Positions 1-5,889 of a stretch of DNA of 8,482 bases are shown here, in pieces. Source of the stretch: UMGS1696 sp964457685 (GTDB lineage Bacteria > Bacillota > Clostridia > Oscillospirales > CAG-272); contig CAYWFS010000060.1 in NCBI GenBank assembly GCA_964457685.1, positions 1 to 8,482 on the forward strand, read 5' to 3'. Every line of letters starts with the position of its first letter. Positions within the stretch are counted from its first letter, which is position 1. The notes under the pieces were generated by a model, which saw only the letters and a list, made by a program, of their open reading frames with translations, searched no databases and was not told the DNA's origin. A program made the position numbers and the translations under genes.

Positions 1-731
1 AGATATTTTTCACGGCTGCAATTGCACATATACTCAACATCAAATTCGTCAAACATCTGATATTCGATTCCGTCGAACAGGAGAGCGATAATTTCGTCTC
101 CGTCCTTACCGTCGGCAATCATCTTTGAGACGGATTCAAGCATATTTACGTTTGTTTCGATTCTGTCAACATCTTCATCGGTAAAGCCGGGCATGAGCTG
201 TATGAGGTATCCTCCTGCGGCAAAGCACATATTGTCATGGTCAACTCTGACTCCGAGGGCACATACTGTGGGGGTCTGCTCACTGTTTGCGAAATATTCG
301 GTAATATCCTCCGCTATTTCACCGGAAACTATGGGAGACATACCCACATAAGGCTCGTTCATTCCCATATCCTTGATAACGTAAAGAGTGCCTCCACCGA
401 CAGCTCCGCCTACGTCAAGCTTTCCGAATTTGTTCGGAGGAAGCTCCACGGTCATATCATCCGCATATCCTCTTACGTTTCCCTTGTAGTCGCCTACGCA
501 TATTACTCTGCCGCAGGGACCGTCACCCTTGAGCTGGAGAGTCAATGTGTTATCGGAGTCCTTGAGCAGGCATGACATAAGCGATGTTGCAGTCAAGGCT
601 CTACCGAGAACTGCGGTCATTGTTTTTGATGTGTGATGTATTTCGCATGAACGGCGAACAATATCCGTGCTGTCACAGAATATTACTCTGATTCCTCCGT
701 CTGCTGAAATGGCTCTTTTTATAACTGACAT
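1..731 (-). CDS. hslO: Hsp33 redox-regulated chaperone (3' end beyond window)
   Basis: Cytoplasmic holdase chaperone that, in characterised homologues, is switched on by oxidation of a zinc-bound cysteine centre plus unfolding stress. The 243 visible residues start MSVIKRAISADGGIRVIFCD and contain the family blocks ALTATSLMSCLLKDSDNTLT, LQLKGDGPCG, ADDMTVELP and GYLIQLMPG. At the window edge is CNCSREKY, with C236 and C238: this is the CxC half of the CxC...CxxC zinc/redox switch. The CxxC half and about 50 residues lie outside the window, so completeness of the switch cannot be judged. The start at 731 is preceded by an AGAAAGGTG ribosome site (about 738-746). The gene follows the LysR gene by 26 bp on the same strand, so co-transcription is likely. 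Family assignment is firm; the operon link is inferred from spacing. Confidence 0.95.
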   Translation of the reverse strand, partial: MSVIKRAISADGGIRVIFCDSTDIVRRSCEIHHTSKTMTAVLGRALTATSLMSCLLKDSDNTLTLQLKGDGPCGRVICVGDYKGNVRGYADDMTVELPPNKFGKLDVGGAVGGGTLYVIKDMGMNEPYVGMSPIVSGEIAEDITEYFANSEQTPTVCALGVRVDHDNMCFAAGGYLIQLMPGFTDEDVDRIETNVNMLESVSKMIADGKDGDEIIALLFDGIEYQMFDEFDVEYMCNCSREKY

Positions 732-757
732 ATGTTTACACCTTTCTTTCGATTATT

Positions 758-1636
758 TTAGCAGTCACCGCTTCTGCGGCATATTTCTATGAATCTTTTA
801 TCGTGTATTGAAAGCTTTTTGTCCTTATGATACACGAGTTTATATTTTCTTGCAAAACTGATATTTTTTATGAATACCTCTGCCACTTCCCCACTGTCTA
901 TACGTTCCTTTACCATACGATAAGGTACCGCGGCTATTCCGAGACCCTCTGCGGCGGCATTGATTATTGCTTCCGTGCTTGTGCTTTCCCATGCAGGCTC
1001 GGGCAATGGAGTTGAACTTGCGGCAAGTGAGCTTTCAAAAATTTCACGGGTTCCGCTTCCATGCTCACGCAGAAGAAACGGCAAATCATATATATCCTCG
1101 GGTGCGATAACTTTTGTTTCGTAATCTGCCTGTGCTACAAGAGCTACCCTGTCCTCCATATAATCCTCATACACAAGATTGTGGTCGTGAACCATACCCT
1201 CGATAAGAGCAAAGTCAAGCTTGTTTTCAAACAGCAATGCTTCAAGCTCCTCGGAACGGTTTATGTTAACGACAACTCTTGTACCCGGATTTTCTTTTTT
1301 GAATTCCTTTACATATTGCGGCATGAGCTTTGCACCTATTGAAACACTCGAACCGACTCTCACTATTCCCGACAGCTCCCACGAACGAACTCTCTTTTCC
1401 ATATCATCAAAGGTCAGTGAGATGGAATTTGCATATTCAAGGAACATTTTTCCGGCTTCGCTGAGGTAGAGTCTTCGTGAGATTCTGTCAAACAGCTTTA
1501 TTCCGTAATAACTTTCAAGCTCACCGACAGCAAGGCTTACGGCAGGCTGAGTCATATTCATTTTCTCGGCAGCTTTTGTGATACTGCAACCGCATTCACA
1601 CACGGTTTTGAATATCTTCATGTGTCGGATGGTCAT
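758..1636 (-). CDS. LysR-family transcriptional regulator
   Basis: A full-length LysR-type regulator of 292 residues, normal for the family. Residues 1-60 form the winged helix-turn-helix (MTIRHMKIFKTVCECGCSIT, then TKAAEKMNMTQPAVSLAVGE, then KLFDR). A linker helix follows to about residue 88, then a periplasmic-binding-protein-like effector domain (about 90-290, beginning IVRVGSSVSIGAKLMPQY). The start is supported by AAGGAGCT on the minus strand at 1652-1645. It is divergent from the chromate transporter pair across a 100-bp region with overlapping promoters, the classical layout for a LysR protein that controls the neighbouring operon and its own gene. The effector cannot be read from the sequence; chromate, sulfate or another oxyanion is a guess from context. 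The downstream gene hslO may be co-transcribed. Confidence 0.93.
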   Translation of the reverse strand: MTIRHMKIFKTVCECGCSITKAAEKMNMTQPAVSLAVGELESYYGIKLFDRISRRLYLSEAGKMFLEYANSISLTFDDMEKRVRSWELSGIVRVGSSVSIGAKLMPQYVKEFKKENPGTRVVVNINRSEELEALLFENKLDFALIEGMVHDHNLVYEDYMEDRVALVAQADYETKVIAPEDIYDLPFLLREHGSGTREIFESSLAASSTPLPEPAWESTSTEAIINAAAEGLGIAAVPYRMVKERIDSGEVAEVFIKNISFARKYKLVYHKDKKLSIHDKRFIEICRRSGDC

Positions 1637-1659
1637 TTATAAGTAGCTCCTTATGAATT

Positions 1660-1675
1660 TGATTAAATTATATCA
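1660..1675. promoter_or_regulatory. Candidate LysR operator (imperfect palindrome)
   Basis: TGATTAAATTATATCA matches its own reverse complement at 12 of 16 positions, with perfect TGAT/ATCA ends. It contains two T-N11-A arrangements (1660/1672 and 1663/1675), the loose signature of LysR sites. It covers the regulator's own -10 box and ends 2 bp short of the -35 box of the transporter promoter, so it is well placed for autorepression and activation. The operator role is inference; AT-rich DNA gives such palindromes by chance. Confidence 0.4.
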
Positions 1676-1695
1676 TTTTACAAATTAAAAAGCAA
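1667..1695 (-). promoter_or_regulatory. Sigma-A promoter for the LysR-hslO unit
   Basis: On the minus strand: -35 TTGCTT (1695-1690), a 17-bp spacer, and -10 TATAAT (1672-1667) with an extended TGA directly before it (1675-1673). The start point should be near 1660, leaving a leader of about 24 nt before the LysR ATG. It interleaves with the divergent transporter promoter. Confidence 0.65.
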
Positions 1696-1705
1696 GTGGT
1701 ATAAT
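1677..1705 (+). promoter_or_regulatory. Sigma-A promoter for the chromate transporter operon
   Basis: TTTACA (1677-1682), a 17-bp spacer, and a consensus TATAAT (1700-1705) preceded by TGG, giving an extended -10. Transcription should start near 1712, about 25 nt before the ATG at 1737. The ribosome site AGAGGAGA lies at 1723-1730. Confidence 0.75.
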
Positions 1706-1736
1706 ATAAATAATCTGTTCTTAGAGGAGAAAAAAT

Positions 1737-2345
1737 ATGACTGAAGCAAAATATAAGGTGAAAGCCGATACAAATATGACCCCGATGAAGCTGTTTATAA
1801 AGTCTCTTGTTATTTCGGCAACGACTGTAGGCGGCGGATTTGTTGTAATTTCCGTAATCAGATCTATCTTTGTGGAAAAGCTCAAGCTGATAAGCGAAGA
1901 CGAACTACTTGAGATGGCTTCACTTGCACAATCTGCCCCGGGTTCTATATCCATAAACATAAACTTTGTTGTAGGCTACAGACTCTGCGGAGTTATGGGA
2001 GCGTTTGCCGCTGTTGTGGGAGCTCTTCTTCCTCCGCTTGTTATTATGTCGGTAATCGCCGCTATATACGGGCTTCTCGGAAACTTCCGCGAAAACGAGA
2101 CAATCGCAAACATCATGACGGGAATGCAGGCAGGTGTGTCGGCAGTCGTACTTGATGCGGCATACGGCATGACAGCATCGGTTATTCGTGAAAAGAATAT
2201 CCTCAGAATAGCGGTATTTGTTTGTGCGATGGTTCTCCAGCTTGTTTTCTCGGTAAGCTCAATATATATAATTCTCGGTGCATTGACAGTAGGAATCGTT
2301 TCGGCAGTGATTAAGACAATGAGAGGTAAAAATGCTGTACATTAA
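1737..2345 (+). CDS. Chromate transporter, short-chain CHR subunit 1
   Basis: A 202-residue integral membrane protein with a single CHR domain, the usual size of the short-chain type that works as a pair of separate subunits. Family landmarks: the glycine motif TTVGGGF (30-35), a charged segment before LISEDELLEMASLAQ (51-65), then APGSISININFVVGY (67-81), followed by hydrophobic stretches to residue about 195. In the family this motif is usually PGP.A.N; here the second proline is replaced by serine (S70) and the pattern reads SISIN. A charged N-terminal tail of about 17 residues precedes the first membrane segment. The AGGAG ribosome site lies 7 nt before the ATG. The gene overlaps the next CHR gene by 14 bp, implying translational coupling. 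Family members export chromate or related oxyanions; the physiological substrate here is not known. Confidence 0.9.
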   Translation: MTEAKYKVKADTNMTPMKLFIKSLVISATTVGGGFVVISVIRSIFVEKLKLISEDELLEMASLAQSAPGSISININFVVGYRLCGVMGAFAAVVGALLPPLVIMSVIAAIYGLLGNFRENETIANIMTGMQAGVSAVVLDAAYGMTASVIREKNILRIAVFVCAMVLQLVFSVSSIYIILGALTVGIVSAVIKTMRGKNAVH

Positions 2346-2889
2346 GCTTTTTCTTAACTTTTTGATGATCGGAGCATTAAGCTTCGGAGGAGGCTACGGA
2401 ACTCTTTCTTTAATAGAGGAGATTGCCGTAGAGAAATGGGGTTGGATAACTCCCGAGCAGCTTTACGACGTAATAACTCTCTCAGAAATCACGCCGGGAC
2501 CGATAGCACTTAATGCGGCTTCTTTTACAGGATACAATGTAGGCGGATTACTCGGTTCCATTGCGGCAACACTCGGATGTGTTTTTCCTTCCTGCGTGGT
2601 TATGGCGGTTCTTACATATGTTTACTCGAAATTCGGTAAAACGGACGCTGTTTCCAATGTCATCGGAACTATAAAGCCGGCGGTTTGCTCTCTCGTATTT
2701 GCAGCATTCATTACAGTATTTCTTCCCGTATGCTTCGGAATAACCTCCGTGCTTTCCTTTGGTTCCGCAAGCATAAATATAGTTGCTCTGCTTATATTTG
2801 CGGTAGGTATTATCGTATTGCAAACGAAAAAGGTATCTCCGATCGTGCTTATCCTTGCGAGCGGTGCGTTGGGTGCAGTGCTTCTCTGA
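2332..2889 (+). CDS. Chromate transporter, short-chain CHR subunit 2
   Basis: The second CHR-domain membrane protein, 185 residues. It keeps the family motifs in canonical form: LSFGGGYGTLSLIEE (16-30), EKWGWITPEQLYDVITLSE (34-52), TPGPIALNAASFTGY (54-68) and GGLLGSIAATLG (71-82), then hydrophobic helices to the C-terminus. The start codon lies inside the end of the first CHR gene (14-bp overlap) with GAGAGG (2321-2326) as ribosome site. With subunit 1 it probably forms a heteromeric transporter, as for other tandem short-chain CHR pairs. The stop lies 2 bp from the stop of the convergent HD gene, and no U-tract terminator is visible between them. Confidence 0.92.
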   Translation: MLYIKLFLNFLMIGALSFGGGYGTLSLIEEIAVEKWGWITPEQLYDVITLSEITPGPIALNAASFTGYNVGGLLGSIAATLGCVFPSCVVMAVLTYVYSKFGKTDAVSNVIGTIKPAVCSLVFAAFITVFLPVCFGITSVLSFGSASINIVALLIFAVGIIVLQTKKVSPIVLILASGALGAVLL

Positions 2890-2891
2890 GC

Positions 2892-3551
2892 TTACATAAG
2901 GCTCTGACCGTTTATCACCAATCTGAATACAAGTCCGAGCTTTTCGGCGGCTTTTCTGCACAGTATCATTCTTTCGAGGAATATTTCAAAAAAGTCCGTT
3001 ACTGTTGAAAAAGCGGTATCTATACCGAGGTCTAACACGACTTCGGTTTTTTCTTTGTTTATTTCTAGAGATGATGAGAATACAGAATAATTCACACGGT
3101 CGTGTATGTCAAATTTTGACATTTCTATATTTCTCACCCTGCTTCTTCTCACATCGGATTTGTCCGCAAGGAAAAGAGCGGCGGAAATATCGTTTACAGG
3201 TATTCCCGTACCCTCGTCGTGGTTTCCTATGGCGGTAACTATATCTGCAATATCCGCACTGTCCATGCCAAGCTTATCGAGTATACGGAATGCCATCACC
3301 GCACCGCTTTGCGAATGCTCAAATCTGTTCACAAGGTTTCCTATATCGTGAAGATAGGAGGCGATTTTCACAAGCTCCACCTTATGCTCATCGTAGCCGA
3401 GTGTCGAAAGAATGTATCCAGCCGACTCCGCGACCCTTGTAACGTGTGCAAAGGAATGCTCCGTATACCCCATAGCACGGAGAGAATCGTCCGCTTTTTG
3501 TATATAAGTGTTGATACTTTCGTTTTTTGTTATGTCAAAATAATTAATCAT
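2892..3551 (-). CDS. HD-domain phosphohydrolase
   Basis: A 219-residue soluble protein with a complete HD-superfamily metal site: H36 (SFAHVTRV), H68-D69 (YLHDIGN), H79 (FEHSQSG), H111-D112 (IGNHDEGTG) and a late aspartate, D130 or D133 (LFLADKSDVRRSR). Such proteins hydrolyse phosphate mono- or diesters, often nucleotides; the substrate cannot be told from the sequence. I chose the start at 3551 (MINYFDITKNES) because GGAG at 3562-3559 stands 7 nt upstream. A Met at 3557 is too close to that site, and an in-frame Met at 3641 would add 30 non-conserved-looking residues (MYSNKTINNQNSSDYFNC...) that translate the AT-rich leader. It is monocistronic, with its own promoter and a leader of about 130 nt. 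No functional link with the neighbours is evident. Confidence 0.87.
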   Translation of the reverse strand: MINYFDITKNESINTYIQKADDSLRAMGYTEHSFAHVTRVAESAGYILSTLGYDEHKVELVKIASYLHDIGNLVNRFEHSQSGAVMAFRILDKLGMDSADIADIVTAIGNHDEGTGIPVNDISAALFLADKSDVRRSRVRNIEMSKFDIHDRVNYSVFSSSLEINKEKTEVVLDLGIDTAFSTVTDFFEIFLERMILCRKAAEKLGLVFRLVINGQSLM

Positions 3552-3580
3552 GTTCATTCTCCGAGGAACAATATAAATAT

Positions 3581-3621
3581 TTGTTAAACAATTAAAATAA
3601 TCGGAACTGTTTTGATTATTT
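3581..3621. repeat. Inverted repeats in the HD gene leader
   Basis: Two inverted repeats lie in the untranslated leader of the HD gene. AAATAATC (3595-3602) and GATTATTT (3614-3621) are perfect 8-bp arms around 11 nt. Next to them, TTGTT-A-AACAA (3581-3591) is an 11-bp palindrome. They could be an operator or weak RNA hairpins. The arms are nearly all A/T, so RNA stability would be low and chance is a real alternative. I recognise no known riboswitch. Confidence 0.35.
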
Positions 3622-3686
3622 ATCGTCTTATTACTGTACACTGAAACGACTTATGTTATTCGGTGTTTTTTAAAGGCACATTCGAT

Positions 3687-3715
3687 ATTATACCACACTT
3701 ACACTCTGCGTTCAA
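3687..3715 (-). promoter_or_regulatory. Sigma-A promoter for the HD phosphohydrolase gene
   Basis: On the minus strand: TTGAAC (3715-3710), a 17-bp spacer, and consensus TATAAT (3692-3687) with TGG just before it (extended -10). Predicted start near 3680, giving a leader of about 130 nt to the ATG at 3551. On the opposite strand, in the gap up to 3798, I found no equally convincing promoter for the lipoprotein operon, although the DNA there is very AT-rich. Confidence 0.7.
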
Positions 3716-3798
3716 TATTAATGCAAATGAATAATTTATAAATAAGTGAAAATAATAATTATCGGATATATGAGTACAAAAATCGAAAGGATATTAAA

Positions 3799-4506
3799 AT
3801 GAAAAAAATTATACTCACAGCACTTATGCTCTCACTTCTTCTCACCTCCTGCTCCGGCGGCAACGGAAATGAAACAACAGGTGATACTAATATAAATCCC
3901 GACAACTCCGTTGAATCAAGCGTAAACGACGGTTCAGACGATATAAACGAAGACGAAAACAATGATGTTGAAGATGAAGACCCCACTCTCGGTGATGAAG
4001 ACGGTGACGGACTCGTTGAAGACGAAGAAAACGCAGACGGTCCCACAGCGGTAACAAAGGTTGAAAGTGCAGAGGACGCTCTCAACTTTATCGCATCTAA
4101 CGTATATTCTCTCTGTCCCAACAATGTTCCCATGTACACAGAGGGGGTTGAGCTTGACCTTTCCGAGACTGATACAGTTGAATTTATGACAGGTCTCACA
4201 GATACTACGGGAATCAACGAAATTATCGTTTCTCAGTCCGGTGTAGGCTCCATTCCTTACTGCTACATTCTCGTTCGCACTGACGGAAGCGATGTAGCGG
4301 GTGTTCAGGAAAGACTCGGTAACAGCGTAAACCCCGACAAGTGGATATGTGTTTCCGCAGAAAAGGTATCAACGGTTTCTCTTGATAATGACGTTGTTCT
4401 TGTAATGGGTTACTCCGACACAGTTGAAGCTATTATGGACGCTACAGTTACCGCCGCTGACGGAGTTTATTCCGAAATCGGTTCTGTTGTAAACGTACTC
4501 GGCTAA
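3799..4506 (+). CDS. Acidic surface lipoprotein, probable DUF4358 family
   Basis: A 235-residue secreted lipoprotein. MKK, a hydrophobic core and the lipobox L15-T-S-C18 predict lipidation at C18 and anchoring on the outer face of the membrane. Residues 19-83 form an Asp/Glu/Asn-rich, low-complexity linker. Within it, D66-E77 (DEDGDGLVEDEE) fits the 12-residue EF-hand loop at positions 1, 3, 5, 6, 8 and 12. Residues about 84-235 form a compact alpha/beta-looking domain (ESAEDALNFIASNVYSL, INEIIVSQSG, CYILVRTDGSDVAGVQERL, DNDVVLVMGYSD). It resembles the DUF4358 lipoproteins I recall beside MBOAT and DHHW genes; that assignment is from memory and unproven. AAAGGA (3786-3791) stands 7 nt before the ATG. 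The stop is separated from the MBOAT start by one base, so it is the first gene of the operon. Its role is unknown; an accessory or regulatory part of the acylation machine is a reasonable inference. Confidence 0.85.
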   Translation: MKKIILTALMLSLLLTSCSGGNGNETTGDTNINPDNSVESSVNDGSDDINEDENNDVEDEDPTLGDEDGDGLVEDEENADGPTAVTKVESAEDALNFIASNVYSLCPNNVPMYTEGVELDLSETDTVEFMTGLTDTTGINEIIVSQSGVGSIPYCYILVRTDGSDVAGVQERLGNSVNPDKWICVSAEKVSTVSLDNDVVLVMGYSDTVEAIMDATVTAADGVYSEIGSVVNVLG

Positions 4507-4507
4507 T

Positions 4508-5875
4508 ATGGTATTTTCCGGCATACCGTTTTTGTACTTCTTTCTGCCGATACTGCTTCTTCTCTACTTTATACTGCCGGGCAAGCTGAAAAATCCCGTA
4601 CTTCTTCTCTTTTCCCTCATATTTTATGCCGCAGGAGAACCGAAGAATATTACAGTAATGCTTGCGGCAGTCCTTATAGCATATATCGGTGCATTGTTTT
4701 TTTCATCCATCGAAAAAGCTGCGGCTCGCAAGGCTATGTTTGCACTTTCGGTCGTGTTGTCTATACTTCCGCTTCTGTATTTCAAGTATGCCGATTTTCT
4801 GATAACAAATCTGAACACTCTGACAGGACTATCCGTTCCGAAAACAGGTGCTTCCCTTCCGATAGGTATTTCGTTCTACACGTTCCAAATAGTCGGATAC
4901 CTTGCGGATGTTTACAGAAACGACTGTAAGGTAGCAAAAAATCCGCTCGACCTCGCACTGTATGTATCGCTGTTTCCTCAGCTGATTGCGGGACCAATCG
5001 TCAGATACACGGATGTAAACGAAGCTCTCGCACACAGAACCCACAGCATTGACTCCGTTTACGGCGGAATAATGCGTTTTTCGGTCGGACTGTTCAAAAA
5101 AGTACTTGTAGCGAATGTACTCGGTGAGCTTTCGGGTTCTCTCGGTACCTCTGCTCTCGGAGGTTGGATATATGCACTCGCCGCCTCCTTGCAGATATAT
5201 TACGATTTCTCGGGTTACTCTGACATGGCAATAGGTCTCGGGCATATTTTCGGATTCAGCTTTAACGAAAACTTCAATTATCCGTACATTTCCTCGAGTA
5301 TTTCGGAATTCTGGCGTAGGTGGCATATATCTCTCGGCTCATGGTTCAGAGATTATGTTTACATTCCCCTAGGCGGAAACAGAGTATCCTTTGCGAAGTG
5401 GATGCGAAATGTACTTGTCGTATGGATGCTCACAGGTCTTTGGCACGGTGCTGAATGGACCTTCGTATTATGGGGACTGTATTTTGCGGCATTCCTGGTA
5501 ATCGAGAAGCTGTTCGGTGAGCAAATAAAGAGGCTGCCGTCCGTTATAAAGCACGCATATGTAATCCTTGCCGTAATGATAAGCTTCGTCTTATTCAACT
5601 CCTCTTCCCTATCGGATTTTGCATTGCGTATCGGAACAATGTTTGATTTCACAAATCTCACCGACGTTGACTCGCTTTATTATCTGAAGAGCTATGCACT
5701 TACGCTTATCATTGCGATAGTCGGCTCAACTCCGCTGATAAAAAAGCTTATCGGTCGCGTGGGAGATAACGTAAAGGCTGTGCTGTCCCCCGTTGTATGT
5801 ACGTCTGTTCTTCTGACTGCAAGTGCATACATCATCGGCGGCTCATACAATCCGTTCCTTTATTTCAGATTTTGA
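4508..5875 (+). CDS. MBOAT-family O-acyltransferase (AlgI/DltB/PatA type)
   Basis: A 455-residue multi-spanning membrane protein that moves an acyl group, normally acetyl, from the cytoplasm toward extracellular glycans. Landmarks in order: MVFSGIPFLYFFLPILLLLY at the N-terminus; LPIGISFYTFQIVGYLADVY (117-136); LFPQLIAGPIVRY (155-167); YYDFSGYSDMAIGLG (231-245); SEFWRRWHISLG with H273; and LTGLWHGAEWTF with H313. H273 and H313 correspond to the two conserved MBOAT histidines; the one in the GLWHGA motif is the catalytic candidate. Length is close to AlgI-like proteins. The start follows the lipoprotein stop by one nucleotide (TAATATG) and no Shine-Dalgarno site is visible in the preceding 20 nt, so translation probably depends on coupling. 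The DHHW partner follows after 14 nt. The acceptor polymer is not evident, since no glycan-synthesis gene is in the window. Confidence 0.95.
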   Translation: MVFSGIPFLYFFLPILLLLYFILPGKLKNPVLLLFSLIFYAAGEPKNITVMLAAVLIAYIGALFFSSIEKAAARKAMFALSVVLSILPLLYFKYADFLITNLNTLTGLSVPKTGASLPIGISFYTFQIVGYLADVYRNDCKVAKNPLDLALYVSLFPQLIAGPIVRYTDVNEALAHRTHSIDSVYGGIMRFSVGLFKKVLVANVLGELSGSLGTSALGGWIYALAASLQIYYDFSGYSDMAIGLGHIFGFSFNENFNYPYISSSISEFWRRWHISLGSWFRDYVYIPLGGNRVSFAKWMRNVLVVWMLTGLWHGAEWTFVLWGLYFAAFLVIEKLFGEQIKRLPSVIKHAYVILAVMISFVLFNSSSLSDFALRIGTMFDFTNLTDVDSLYYLKSYALTLIIAIVGSTPLIKKLIGRVGDNVKAVLSPVVCTSVLLTASAYIIGGSYNPFLYFRF

Positions 5876-5889
5876 CAGAAAATAACAAT

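Noticed and set aside
3552..3641. Longer start for the HD protein at 3641
   Set aside because: It adds an Asn-rich, AT-driven segment with no ribosome site, while GGAG stands 7 nt before 3551.
3699..3798. Promoter for the lipoprotein operon
   Set aside because: Several A/T hexamers resemble -10 boxes (for example TATAAA at 3737-3742), but none has a good -35 at 16-18 bp, so I list none.
4829..5326. Open frame of 165 codons on the minus strand within the MBOAT gene
   Set aside because: Antisense shadow of a strongly conserved gene; no ribosome site, no membrane or domain pattern, and Arg/Tyr/Glu-rich composition typical of reversed coding DNA. The same applies to minus-strand frames at 2548-2961 and 3759-4217 and plus-strand frames at 237-575 and 3219-3587.
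5797..5889. Longer start for the DHHW protein inside the MBOAT gene
   Set aside because: The extra 31 residues are the +1 frame of the MBOAT C-terminus (MYVCSSDCKCIHH...). Starting at 5890 puts the membrane anchor at the N-terminus and leaves a normal 14-nt gap.
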